Translations under genes and position numbers: made by a program
From: Climacium dendroides
Lineage: Eukaryota; Streptophyta; Bryopsida; Hypnales; Climaciaceae
DNA length: 64,000 nucleotides
Assembly (NCBI GenBank): GCA_950106755.1
Contig: OX467091.1
Coordinates: 5,535,538 to 5,599,537, forward strand
Direction: 5' to 3'
In this document: piece by piece, positions 1-11,225 of the stretch
Layout: the number at the start of each line of letters is the position of its first letter
Numbering within the stretch: the first letter of the stretch is position 1
Notes under the pieces: generated by a model
Seen by the model: only the letters and a program-made list of their open reading frames with translations
The model's database searches: none
Told to the model about the DNA's origin: nothing

Positions 1-739
1 CTCCCAAACCCCCACTTTTTGCTATTGTGCTTGGCAAGTGGAAGGAGGTTCCAACGCAACAAAAAATGCGACATTTGGATACCGTATGCAAAAGTTAGGA
101 AGGGTCAAAAAAACTTCAGTACATGTTTTAGAATTTTTTTTTCAACGTATGTACATATTGATTTTGGAGATGTTCAGAAAGTGATGATGGTGGTTTTAGG
201 CAAGGTGCCATTTGGGAAGCACCCACCTTACTAACATTGTCATAGGAGATTTGCACTTGCACTTTTGGATGCATTTGCTCTTTGATATGTGGAAGTTGTA
301 CACAACATAATAGCGGATTTTAAGGTCATACATGCATGGATTATGTAACTAATAAGATAACAACACCAAAATTGTATGAATATAGTTATGATCTTAGTTC
401 CTATAATTATGGAATTGTATAAATTTTTGTCTTGTCTTCAAAATAGTATAAGAGGGGATTTTAGATTTTCCTCAAATACATTTTTAGGATGCCAAATGAA
501 TAAACTGTGAATCTTCAAAGTGTTGAGAATATTGGTGTATCCAAAATCAATCCTAGACTCTTATGAATGGTAGTTGTGTATTTTAGGCAAGAATATATAG
601 GGGTTGGTTCTAGAAATAAGTTGCAATTAGGTGAGATTTCCTTATACTTAATGTTAACATTAGAAAGGATTGAGTGTACTTAACATTCTAAGTCATTATG
701 ACTCATTGTAGTCATATTTTGTACTCATAGAACACCGAT
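1..739. other. AT-rich spacer without a gene
   Basis: No convincing coding sequence is visible. The short open frames lack family motifs and have no codon character. Around 690-720 there is one copy of the ATGACT...AGTCAT palindrome that forms an array at 26.6-27.2 kb. Confidence 0.5.
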
Positions 740-1440
740 TTCGAATTTTTGGCTTTGAATCTTTTTAATTGAATTTTTTGTACTATTGATTTTGATTTTC
801 TAAGTTTTTATGTTGAATAGTTGAGTTCATAATCTAAAAAAATATATTCAACAAAAAAACACTTAATTTTCACTCATTAAAAAATTATTAAGTAGAAGTA
901 GGTTAAAGATTGAATGAAAAATTAAATTGTTAATGGCTCCAAGATGGAATTGAAATACAATAATCCCAATGGTGAGATTATTCTAAAAACAAAATCTAAT
1001 CCAGTTTAATAATTTATTTTGAAAATTGTAAAAATTGCATTTACAAATGAATTTTACAAGTTATTTTTTCAAGAGAATGCTTAGATTGCTTAAAAAACTA
1101 AGATTGTCCAGAACTTTTTCATCACTAGTCCAAATGGAATGAATCAAAGCTTCAAATATAGGCAAAAATATAATTTTAGGAAAATAGTTAAGATTTTTTT
1201 ACTTTATCTAATTTTTTTGTGCTACCCATTGACCTCCATTTTTGGCTTATTGTGCCATAAATTTTTTTTGCAGGCATCAATTGAAATAAAATTTATATAT
1301 CCACAAAGCTCTCGCAAAACTACACATCCTTAAAAAATTTCAAAAACAATCTCAATAAATTGAGACAATAGGAACCTACATGGACCGAAATTGTCCCCCA
1401 AGGAGACAAATGGTCCTTTAGGGGTTCAATTAATGGATAT
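740..1440 (+). repeat. Diverged repeat, second copy at 45.84-46.51 kb
   Basis: The stretch shares a long series of word matches, in order and on the same strand, with about 45840-46514. Examples are the AAGTAGAAGTAGGT word near 892, a CAAATGGAATGAATCAAAGC word near 1131, and the end TGGTCCTTTAGGGGTT near 1410. In the 46 kb copy that end is one arm of an inverted terminal repeat, so this is probably the 3' part of the same non-autonomous element. No coding capacity is seen. Confidence 0.7.
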
Positions 1441-2480
1441 AACCTCCATATTGGATGATCCAAAAGAAGAACATAGTAATAATAATGCTAAAAAACCAAC
1501 CTTATGTTATGGAAAAAAAATGCTTCTCTTCATGCAATAAGAGAGTGTCATTTGTCTTGAGAAAGGCTTTGTTGAGGGTTTAAATTTGGAACATGTTCTT
1601 TAATAGAAGATAAGGTGAAATTGTTTATTTGAACTTAGTAAGTTTGTTGTGCTTATTTTCAATTTTTATCACCAAGAACCTTAAGACTTGGTTTTACCAT
1701 TTTAGGATACTTCACGTTTGGGAAGAAGACAAGAAAAAATAAGAAATTATTGTCATTGGTCAAGATAAAGGTTTCAAAATTGATGACCAATGATAGTGTT
1801 CAAAATTTTTCATTTTCTTGATTTGGCTTCAAGAATAAAATTCCCCTTTAACTTTTAGAAATTAATCAACTTGTTAATCAATGGCACTGTTAGGTTGTCT
1901 TTGGTAAATAGTACAATTGAACCAAGTGTTGTTTGTAACTATTTTGCCTTAGCCATTGTTGTAGGAAGCCTTGTTGTATTGCTTGGGAATGTTGTGCAAA
2001 AGCATTGCCACGCATTGACGACAAAGGTGGCTAGTCTAGGTTAGAACATGGCTGGCTAGGAACAAGTAGTCCTGAGTAGACCTGGCCAAGGACAAATGGA
2101 GACTAGTTACAATAGAATCACTTTAGAAACTATAAAATAGTGTCTATGTCATGCTTGATGATTGATGCTTGATCTTATTGATTTGTCAACTGTAGCAATT
2201 CATTTCTTGCAATTTTTTGGATCAACATGCAACTCCTTCTTTCTCCAAAGTCGAAGCAACATTATCTTTTCAATTCATTAATGCATGTCTTGATCATCCT
2301 TTAGTGTGTTCAGGTTTGAGGGTGGAGATGGAAGAGTTTCTTGGTATAGAAGGAACCTTGGAGGTTTAAGACTCAAGCCACCATATTCCATGAGCCTTGT
2401 TTGGAAAAATGGATGGTAATGTTCTGTTTGGTTGGTTGACAATTTCAAATAAACTATAAAAGACATTTTACATTTGAATT
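1441..2480. other. Gene-free spacer
   Basis: No open frame with recognisable motifs and no clear repeat structure was seen. Composition is AT-rich with many homopolymer runs. Confidence 0.45.
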
Positions 2481-2484
2481 AGTC

Positions 2485-2745
2485 TTTTGGTCCTTCCTAC
2501 ACTATAAAATCACAAAACCTTTTTTCCATCCATATCCATTCAAAATTGCCATTTCTATTGCAAATAACAGAAACATTTAAAAATTGATTTGTTTAGGAAA
2601 CATCCAACTATAGGTACTTGTGTTGTACTAGTTTAAGATGTGTAGAAGAAATTTTAGAAACTTTGACCTAGTAGATTGCAAGATACTTGCATTATTCAAA
2701 AATAAGAAGTAAAAGAAATTTAAAAAATAAAACTATAGAGCTTTG
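2485..2745 (+). repeat. Fragment of the 45.6 kb repeat (5' part)
   Basis: This piece matches about 45600-45800 on the same strand, for example in the words for 'ACATCCAAC.(A)TAGG' and 'GTGTGGAAAAAATTT'-like text, with substantial divergence. It corresponds to the left part of the element whose right part is at 740-1440, so the two halves lie here in reversed order. Confidence 0.5.
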
Positions 2746-4050
2746 TCCCAAATCCATTCTATTTGACATTGGAACAATGGGACTTCAGGGGCTAGGATAG
2801 GGCTTGGATTTTTAAGGCCTAAATTAGTATTGTATAATCTTGGCTTGTATATTATTTTGAAATTTTCTTAGATTTTTTTAGTCATTTCCTATTCAATGAA
2901 TGACTTTCTTTTAACTTTGAATTTTTTCTTATCAAATTTTTCTTCTTAAAATTTTTTAAATTGCATGATTTTTTTCATCCAAAACTACAGGAGCTAAAGC
3001 ATTTTTTGTATTCACTTCATTGAATTGGAAGACAAGCAATATACAAATACAAACCTATATAGAGAAGGAATAGAATCTTCCGATTTGGATCCGAACCTAG
3101 AATTCTCCGCCTAAACCTATACTCAATGGTGGTGGAATGAATGCAATGAGAGTCCCATCTAACATTCTCTAAAGTGGCTAAATTTTGCTATTTCTACTTT
3201 GATTTGGGGCGTGCTAAATGTACATTGCAAAATTAAGAGGAAAAATCAAGATTTCAGCAATTTTATGAATGTCGTTGGAACATGGATGCAAAATCATATA
3301 CTTGTTGAATTTTCAATTAGCCTTCATCCCCTTTGAATTTAGATTAGTCTTAGCTAGAACTTTATTTGCATCGGTGGATTTTAGCTTGTCAATTCCATCT
3401 TGGGTGTTGGTGTCATAGCCATTAGTTCCTTGTTGCCTTGAGGTTTAGTAGGTTGTCTTCTCCTTGTCGTGTGTAGGTTTAGCAAGAGATGCATTCATTA
3501 ATTTTCCTTTGATTTGCATTAACTTCTCTTGCACATGAAGTGAATTTTGAATCATTTGGTTATTTTGCCATTGCTTGTGCTTTCTAGGCTTTGATTGTGT
3601 GATGCCATTTTTTGGAATCAAGAGTGCCAATTCCTATATGTTTTAAAAATTTGAGAGACATTTGTTTCAATTGTCTTTCATGCATTCATTCCAATTGGGA
3701 AATGGAGGTTGCTTGGAATTGGTGGAGTGAATCTAGTGTACAAATTTCAAATTGGACGTTGAAGTAGGTGGTAAGCACTTTGTGATTGTGTGTTGTAGAC
3801 TTGTGGGGGTTTGGGGGATTGGCCAATTGGGGGGGGGGTACATATAAGCATTTGTACAAGTGTACAAGAGCCTCAACTACGCTTGTTGAAATTGACGTTG
3901 CATGCATTAAGAAGCCCCTCGTACTTTGTTTCCAATTTTTTTTCTTATGCTTGTGTTCTCTTGTAGTGTAGCATAGTTGAGGTTTTGCTTTTGTGTTTTT
4001 TTGGTCTGCGATGTTGGGTATTCGAGGTGTGGATTCAAGGTTGTGATTGA
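2746..4050. other. Gene-free spacer with a poly-G tract
   Basis: No supported gene. A 152-residue minus-strand frame at 3686-4144 has low-complexity, Thr/Ser/His-rich sequence and no recognisable domain. A run of nine or more G lies near 3830. Confidence 0.4.
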
Positions 4051-4053
4051 GCA

Positions 4054-4720
4054 ATGGTTCCGAGGTTGAGATTGTCAGACATCTTTCATGGTAAGATGTT
4101 TGGGTTGTCATGCAACAATCATAGTTTGGGGAAGTATCTTCCAATACCTAAGGAGGTTCAACCAATCTTTGAGACACGATTGACTAATTTGGTTGCTGAA
4201 CCTTTCTTCCGGTTTCCCTCATTGTGTAAAGCAATAGTTGTGTTGAAGAAGGTTCTTGGTCCGATGTCTGAGATGAATGACGAGAAGGAGAAAAAAAACC
4301 CCAAGGCGCACAAACACTACTAGAAAATTTCGTATTTCTGTTGTTTTGGTCGCGTTGATCTGGTCAAAATCTGACAGAAATCTGTTGGTTTCAACAGATT
4401 TCTGTCAGATTTTGACCAGATCAACGCGACCAAAACAACAGAAATACGAAATTTTCTAGTAGTGAAAAGAAGGAAAATTGTCTCGACCATTATAACGAGA
4501 AGGTGGCAGGAGGTTTGGGCCTGTAAATTCACCTAGGCTGAAGGGGCGTTTGCTATTGCGAACAATTTCACCGGGGGCTTATGCAAAAGTTGTGACAACA
4601 TGGGTAACAAAAGAAAAATTGTGGTTCTCAAAGGCGACAACCCTTGAAAAGCATGAGGGAAAGCGGATATATAAGTTTCATAACGAGCCTATTGCGTAGT
4701 TGAAAATGGGAGATACATCT
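4054..4720 (+). pseudogene. Unrecognised coding relic broken by a MITE
   Basis: An 89-codon frame (4054-4320) ends exactly where a CACTA-type MITE enters. If the 150-bp MITE and one 3-bp target duplication are skipped (153 bp), the frame continues for about 100 codons in the same phase, including a Cys-containing stretch GGLCKSCDNMGNKRK near 4575-4620. It has an in-frame TAG near 4532 and a frameshift near 4645, after which KHEGKRIYKFHNEP is readable. No family is recognised. The protein-like composition on both sides of the insertion suggests it was coding before the MITE arrived. It may belong to an old transposon. Confidence 0.35.
4315..4464. mobile_element. 150-bp fold-back MITE, CACTA-type ends
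   Basis: The element begins CACTACTAGAAAA and ends with its reverse complement. The two halves are complementary essentially end to end, leaving about a 4-nt loop near 4390, so a transcript would form a hairpin of about 73 bp. The 3-bp flanking AAA duplication fits the CACTA (EnSpm) superfamily. A second copy lies at 11076-11225. There is no coding capacity, so it would depend on a transposase in trans. Confidence 0.85.
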
Positions 4721-4884
4721 GTTAAGCAAGATCACAAACATCTTCAGTAAAACAAGCCTGTAGGGTGATTGCTGTGTGTTGCATTACGTTTGCCTTGTTT
4801 TAGGGCCACTTGTTGGTCATTGCCTTGCGGAGGCTTCTTATCTGTGTGCAACGTTTTCTTAATTTAAAGAATGATTGAAGTTTA

Positions 4885-4975
4885 TTTTTGTACATTGAGC
4901 GTGAATGGAACTTGATTTTTGTATATTCAGCATGAATGGAACTTGATTTTTGTATATTCAACGTGAATGCAAATT
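4885..4975 (+). repeat. 31-bp tandem repeat, about 2.7 units
   Basis: The word TGAATGGAACTTGATTTTTG recurs with a period of 31 bp (at 4902 and 4933, partial unit at 4964). Confidence 0.75.
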
Positions 4976-5775
4976 GGGCATGGGTATATTGCTTTGTTCC
5001 ATTACTAACCACAACCCCATCAACAATCAATAGAGGGGCTGAAATTCAAGAGAGGCTGGACTAACTTCCAAACATGATTTCTTGATTTCCCACCATGGAT
5101 TCTTCCATTCTTTTCATGACACATGTGCTTGGTTTGGAGTGCCAAAGTGATCAAGAAACATTCTCTTAAATGAACAGTTCTGAAATAGTCTACACATTGG
5201 ACATAGGTCCAGACCAACTTTTGCCTTCCAAATTTCATAGTCATTTCAGTTCAAGCAATAAAATTACCAAATTTTGACAAACCCCCTCATTTCTATCTCT
5301 ACACCTCTGAAAACATTTTGCTTCTTTATTGTACACCACCTCTACACCACCTCATGTCCCCACCTTATTCAGTTGGTTATGGGTGGTTCTACCCTAGTAC
5401 ATGAGCCCGAAACCAAACTTAGACAACTCCAGAATTCGCCAATTTTGTACAAATTTTCCCAGCACTTAGCAATGGAAGGCAGCAAGGTGGACGAAATGAG
5501 TCCTCTTCATACACCTCGCTCAATTTTCAAAATGTCACAAGTTGCGCTTCACCGAAGGCAATAAAATCTATTCAGAATTCCACCATTTTTTGGTAAATTT
5601 ATGGGGCGGTTGTTACTACTGCAGCTCTCAGTTATTTCGCGGAAGGAGCCCCATACGGTATACCATACGTATTCCTCTCCCTTGCCACACCCACTTCCAG
5701 CTGGATACGGTATCAATACATATTCTGGGATCGCTGGTTCGTCCCTTCCCTTTCGCAAGTGCTACTCTTCAAGAA
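4976..5775. other. Upstream region of DPB2 without an ORF of note
   Basis: No gene is supported. Two short frames at 5542-5829 and 5601-5801 overlap in different phases and lack motifs. GC content rises towards 5.6-6.0 kb, as expected for a promoter. Confidence 0.45.
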
Positions 5776-5777
5776 AT

Positions 5778-5785
5778 GGCGGGAA
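5778..5785 (-). promoter_or_regulatory. E2F-like site GGCGGGAA
   Basis: GGCGGGAA is the reverse complement of TTCCCGCC, an E2F/DP core. It lies about 280 bp upstream of the DPB2 start codon. Plant replication genes are established E2F targets; use of this site is inference. Confidence 0.5.
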
Positions 5786-5819
5786 GTTTGAACCTCTCTA
5801 ATTGTTCTCTATCAATTCC

Positions 5820-5826
5820 TTGGCGC
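5820..5826 (+). promoter_or_regulatory. E2F-like site TTGGCGC
   Basis: TTGGCGC fits the E2F core TTSSCGC. It lies about 240 bp before the DPB2 ATG and forms a cluster with the sites at 5778 and 5937. Confidence 0.45.
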
Positions 5827-5936
5827 TAATTTAAGATTAGGTCGGGCTGGGAGCATTGTGCGAGGGGACGCTGTTTTTCTGCTGCATTTCTTGGAGCGAG
5901 CTCGATTCTTGTTCTTTCTTCTAGTTATAGGAGCGA

Positions 5937-5945
5937 TTTTCCCGC
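5937..5945 (+). promoter_or_regulatory. E2F consensus site TTTTCCCGC
   Basis: TTTTCCCGC is an exact match to the E2F consensus TTTSSCGC. It lies 120 bp before the DPB2 start codon, probably close to the transcription start. It is the strongest of three E2F-like sites in 170 bp. Confidence 0.6.
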
Positions 5946-6064
5946 TTTCTAATTGCACATCGTGTTAGTCGCTATCTTGAAAGTAAAGCCCTTCATTAGG
6001 GTTGAAGAGAGTGCAATGTGCTTCTGTTTCGTTGCTCTTCAGTAGGGTTTGAGAGAGGGACGAG

Positions 6065-8124
6065 ATGGAGCAGCAACGGAGAATGAAGACTGTGCAGCAG
6101 AAGTTTCGAATGAAGGGGTTTACCCTGACGCTGGACGCATTGAAGGCGGCCGTGGCGTTCATTCATCAGTCTTCGATGTCGCCCTCCGAGGCGATGGAGG
6201 CCCTGCTCGCCAGCACGGACGATCACCCGTCTTTGAAGAGCAACATGCTGGACAAGAACACCGTGGAGGCTATCATCGCGGAAGTGAAGGGCGTGGAGGA
6301 GCCTTCGCGACTGGCTCTTCACATTGTGGATGCTTTCCACGTACCGAAGATTGTATTCGACCCTGTGCGTAAAATTCTTTACACGAAATCTGGCAAGTTC
6401 CCTATCCATGGCGAAGCCCCTGCCAAAGCTTCCCTGTACCGGGAGAGGTTTCTCTTATTGCAGCAACGCATTCTGAAGGATAAGTATTTCGCGAAGCCAG
6501 CGTTTGAAGGGCATGCGCAATTTGGCAGCTGCGAGATCACGGCGTTGCAGTCGCTGGTAGGGTGCACGGGGAATCGTTGGGTGATGGGCGTCATTTTGCA
6601 GGTGGAGGACGGGCGGTTCCATCTGGAGGATCTCTCTGCCGTGGTGCCGGTGGACGTCTCGGAAGCCAAGATGACGGCCGGCTTCTTCACGGAGAATTCC
6701 GTGGTCCTAGCGGAGGGGGAGTTCCAGGTCAGTCGTAACAATTTTTAGTTTTAATTTTAAATTAGCAAAACTCTTACAGCCTTTGACTACTACAGAATCA
6801 TAATTTCGTGGTTTTGAATTGACCAACGTCCAGGACCAAATTCTTTACCACCTGCATCAGTGACGAACTCGAACTCGGTACTGTGCTAGTAGTGTCGTTC
6901 AATAAATCAGTAAAATTGGTGAGAAGAGGTTCCATATGACTCACTCTGAAGTACTTGGAAGATTTTGATGCCCTATTCGGACCTCTTGGTTCTTTATTGG
7001 TGAATTACTGAACTGTGGATATCCAGTTTTGGTAGAGCAGTTAGGTTCTTCAATCATTGTTAGACACTTCTTCGATTCCGTTACGTTTTCTCTCATTTTG
7101 CCATCTCTTTAGTAGGAAATCCTACGTATTGACCTCTGTCCCCCGATGCTTTAGTAATGAACTAGCCAAGTGTTTTCTCTTGTAGACTTTGACTGAAATT
7201 CGTGCAAATTGTATTTCGCTGTTCCAGGCCGACGGGATTTTCAAAGTGTATACCATGGGGTTTCCACCTCTTGAGAGAAGGCAAACCACCTTGCAGGGAG
7301 CAGCGGGGCTCAATCTCCTCGCAGGGCCTCCTTTGGCTATGGAGGAGTATGTTAGGCTGGAGAAGCTTGAGAAGCAAGCCGTGAATGACATGTTCGTTGT
7401 TCTTTCCGATGTGTGGCTGGATCATGAGGAAGCGATGGGGAAGCTGGAGGAGGTTCTCGATGGGTACGAATCCATGGAAGTGGTGCCGTCGCTCTTCATT
7501 TTGATGGGCAATTTTTGCTCTTCCCCTTGCAACTTGGCCTCCCGTGATTTTGCGGAGCTTCGGGATCAGTTTTCTCAGCTGGGCGCTCTCATTGCAAGCC
7601 ACCCCCGCATCAAGGATGGTTCGCAGTTCCTGTTTGTTCCAGGGCCGGGTGACCCAGGCCCGCCGAACGTTCTCCCGCGCCCTGCTCTGCCTAGGTATTT
7701 TGCCAAAGAGTTTTTGAAGCATGTGCCGAACGCCATCTTTGGTAGTAATCCTTGCCGCATCCGGTTTTATGCCCAAGACATTGTCGTGTTCCGTGAGGAT
7801 CTGCAGTATCGTATGCGTCGCGCCTGCATCTCCATCCCCTCTGAGGAGGAAACGAATGACCCCTTTGAGCATCTAGTTGTGACGATGCTGCATCAGAACC
7901 ATCTGTGTCCTCTGCCACTGACGACGCAGCCCATCAACTGGAACTATGATCATGCTCTGTCTCTCTACCCCACGCCGGACACCATCATTTTGGGAGATCG
8001 AGCGGCGCAAAACGTGATCGCGTACATGGGTGTGACATGCTCCAATCCTGGCTCCTTCGCCACTGATGGCACTTTCATTGCTTACCGACCTGCTACCAGG
8101 GAAGTTGAGGTGTCCGCTGTATGA
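6065..8124 (+). CDS. DPB2: DNA polymerase epsilon subunit B (DPB2/POLE2)
   Basis: Second subunit of the nuclear leading-strand polymerase, needed for holoenzyme stability and for CMG helicase loading. Two exons, 6065-6727 and 7228-8124, joined in phase 0, give 519 residues; Arabidopsis DPB2 is similar in length. Residues 1-75 form the helical N-terminal domain (FRMKGFTLTLDALKAA). An OB-like part follows (near residues 150-235, with the GFPPLE motif at its end). The C-terminal half is the calcineurin-like fold of B subunits, with LSDVWLD (about 280-286), LMGNFCSSP (about 312-320), VPGPGDPGP (about 358-366) and the end CPLPLTTQPI...SFATDGTFIAYRP. As in the family, the phosphatase metal ligands are degenerate. 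The start is the first ATG after the GC-richer leader. Codon use is more GC-rich than the surroundings. A single intron seems few for a plant DPB2. No frameshift was seen. Confidence 0.95.
6728..7227 (+). other. DPB2: DPB2 intron (500 bp)
   Basis: Donor CAG|GTCAGT and acceptor TGTTCCAG|GCC keep the frame (EGEFQ to ADGIFKVYTMGFPP), which matches the conserved family sequence around this point. A competing acceptor (CTTGTAG at 7176-7186) would add about 14 codons that do not look conserved. Confidence 0.85.
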
Positions 8125-9000
8125 TAATTCATGAGCAGACTTCATGCCATCTCGACAGGAGCTGCGAATACCTTGGGCCTCAAGATTTCAAGATTCTCCA
8201 GTTCTCTGAGATCTTCAGTCCATGGCACACATCTTGAGTTCAAGAATGGAAGTCTTGGTACTCAGCAAATGTTTTTGCTGTCCAATGCAATGGGAAGGAA
8301 CATGGGCGGTCAACGCTGCTCTGGAATGTTCTATTTTGATACTGTGCCTAGGTTCCCGGTGAACCTATGATATGTTGAACTGAGGGAGTTGAGAACTCAG
8401 TACGGGTATCATATAGGAAGTTGCAGTTGCGTGCCAATTTCTCATCAGAGCTATCCTGCGAATGGGTTTCTATTTTGGTAAGCTGCTTACCAGCCTTGGA
8501 TATGCTTCGCTGCTCTGTCATTGGCATTGAAAAGGGTGTGTTGAGCCTATGATTTCTACAATGCCGCCTTCATCTGGACGTTTTGAAATCGTGTGCAGGA
8601 GCTGGGATTAGCAACGAAGCCCGAGAGTCTTTTGTCGTCTGGAGTATTATCTTGCGGTCTGTATGCCGGCGTGCCCTACAGCCGGTCAAATTCCATTTTG
8701 CTAATTTGTCCTTCGTAAAATTCGAAACGAGAGTTGAATGTCCAGGGTTTGTGCCAGATGTTGGGTGACTAGCCAGTTGCTTTACTGGGTGCTCGGGATG
8801 CCGAAGCTTTTGAGTTTTGTTCTTTTATTCTGTTCTTTCTGTAAGCAGCATTTTCTGAAAGCGAAAGTTGTGATGCAGGCTGTCACGTTTTTTCTATGAA
8901 GGTGAATTATATGGAGTTTGTTGCATCTTGGAGCAGCATGTTTCAATGGGCGTTCAGGTGGAGAATGTGGACATGGGTTGAAGAGTGTTCAGCTTTCGAG
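8125..9000 (+). repeat. DPB2 3' flank, present as decayed copies elsewhere
   Basis: The 3' UTR and flank of DPB2 are not unique here. The segment 8150-8630 aligns in order with 30840-31500 plus 31800-31890, 54363-54650, 55105-55840 and 56990-57190. Shared words include CATGGCACACATCTTGAGTTC (near 8221), a CTCATCAGAGCT word, TTCATCTGGACGTTT and GCAGGAGCTGGGATT. A further piece, 8790-8860 (GCTTTTGAGTTTT), matches 58160-58250. The DPB2 copy has no large insertions. Confidence 0.7.
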
Positions 9001-10616
9001 TGGAAATTTCCCTTGGGTCAATGGAAATTGTTTGACGTGTCTAATTTCTGTCACGAAACTCGTGTCTTGCTTAGTCTGTAATTACGCTCCCCTCTGCTGT
9101 CCCCGCTCCGTTGCATCTTTTGGAAGATCATCTGTTTGAGTTCTCTGGTTCTAGAACTATGGCAGGTAAATTATATATTATATCCAGGACCTTATGAATT
9201 TCACTCACTTGCGACCATGAGTTTTGCATCTGTCAAATTTTGCTAATTGGGAGTCATGTGTCATCATGAATGTTTTGTGGACAATTCTTTCTTTCGACAG
9301 GTTTTATTTCTCCATTTTGGATCAAGTGCTCCATCTGCGCCGAAGGCCCCCAATCATGGCATGACATTTTGATGGGCTATTGCAATGTATGAATGTCTGC
9401 TCAATAATCAGTAATGAAGTGCTCTCAATTGCATATACTGTATCTCTGATGTATGGTGTTTTTATTGAGCCCCGGAGAGGTGCATATTAGATTTCTCGTT
9501 GAAGTCATTCAACGGTGTGCCGTGTGTCATTGTCACAGTCGAAATAAGAGTAGTAAAAAGTGATTTTTGAACCTCTTTAGTTATCAAAAATTTCTAAATT
9601 CAATTTCTTTTATGCATGAAAAGAGTGCAAGGGCTTTGTTTTAGTACGTGGTCATATTCTTGATATGAATAGAAAGTTTTGTGCATGAAAGGATGAAGGG
9701 TTATGCTCCGAATCAATGAATTATACAGTATTAGTGAAAATGCCATGCAATAAAGTCATGGTATGAAATGCCATGCAATAAAGTCATGGTATAGTTGCAA
9801 CAGCTGTATATTTATGAGAGAATCTTATCAGTCAGTTTTATATTTTACCTAATTATCAAATACACTAATTTGTCCAACTTTTGCATGTATCATTGATTTA
9901 CACAAATCACACTATTTAAAATGTTACTAAATTAGTGCAAGATGGTACTTTATATATTGTGCCCAAATAAGAATGGATTTTTGAATATCCTATACCTAAG
10001 TTGGATTAGGAAGTAATTAAAAAAATATGACATATAATGAATTTTTCAGAAATTATACCATAGTATAATTGAATAGTGAAGAAGGATTATTTTGTATATT
10101 GAAAAATATTGAAAAAGTAGTAAAAAATAATAAACACACCAAGATAATGGTTTAATAATTGTAAAAAATTCATGGAATACATAAGCTTATTAAGTTCAAT
10201 TGTTTTCCCTTATCGTTCTTGTTCATTGAAAGGGAGTGAAATTTAACTAGTCTTCTTGTTACCTTAGTAAACTAGGAGGATCATATTGTTAGAAAATTTG
10301 AAAGATTTGATAAAACCCTAAGTACAATGGGAAAGCTAAAAGGAACTAGTTAGAAATCACAAACTATTCTAAATCTTGTGAAATGAAATCCCAAGAATTT
10401 GAAATTCAATGGAAAAAAAAATGGTTTTATATGGGATCTAATGAAATTGACCCAACATATAATGATATAGAATCAAATTTGCCTTTGCCTAGTTCCATAA
10501 CGCTTTCACATATCTTGGGGAAAAAATTACATTCTTAGAAGTGCCATTTTCAAACTAAAAACACACAAGAACTTCAAGTTTATTAATAAAAGGAATCTTT
10601 GAAAATTAGCTATAAG
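9001..10616. other. Gene-free spacer
   Basis: No gene is supported. A perfect direct duplication of about 28 bp lies at 9738-9794 (word ATGCCATGCAATAAAGTCAT twice). The rest is AT-rich without visible structure. Confidence 0.5.
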
Positions 10617-11075
10617 GTTAATGAACCCTCAACTCTTGATGAAATCTTTCTTGTGTTGTCGCATAGTAGTAGGCTTAGTTCCAATTGTCACAAAACATGG
10701 TTGGATAATGCATGCAAAGTATTGACTTGTGTCATATAGTTCTTGTTTGTACTTCATAATCACAAATTATTAAACACCCCCTAAGCATCCTAAAGTCCAT
10801 GAAGTATTCTTGATCTTGAACAAAGTTATACAAGGTGATTTTTTCAGGGAGGTCACTTCCCTTTATTCACATTATTTTATATCTATTTTTTTTAAAACCA
10901 AGAGACTTTCCAATACCCAATTTTAAATACAATGATGATTCAAGAACTAAATCTGGACTAAATGAGATGCAAATCATTTCTATATTTTTCTTACAATGAA
11001 GAAATTGCACACTGTAGTTTAAGTCACATGATTTTCTAGTTTTTGCAAAGTGACCTTCCAAGATTGACTTCTTAT

Positions 11076-11225
11076 CACTACTAGAAAATTTTGTTTTTCT
11101 GTTGTTTTGGTCGTGTTGATCTGGTCAAAATCTGACAGAAATCTATTGAAACCAACAAATTTCTGTCAGATTTTGACCGGATCAACGCGACCAAAACAAC
11201 AGAAAAACAAAATTTTCTAGTAGTG
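11076..11225. mobile_element. 150-bp fold-back MITE, second copy
   Basis: Same family as 4315-4464 (ends CACTACTAGAAAA / TTTTCTAGTAGTG). It is flanked by a 3-bp TAT duplication. The paralogous empty site with a single TAT is at 33659-33661 in copy B, so this insertion came after the ROCO segment was duplicated. The arms carry a few mismatches (for example GTGTTG against CGCGAT-side sequence), so it is older or more decayed than the 4.3 kb copy. Confidence 0.9.

Noticed and set aside
3686..4144. 152-codon minus-strand ORF
   Set aside because: Compositionally biased (Thr, Ser, His, Asn), crosses a poly-G/C tract, and overlaps the plus-strand relic; no motif or splice support.
7162..7918. Long minus-strand ORFs opposite DPB2
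   Set aside because: Shadows of the GC-rich DPB2 coding strand; no family features.
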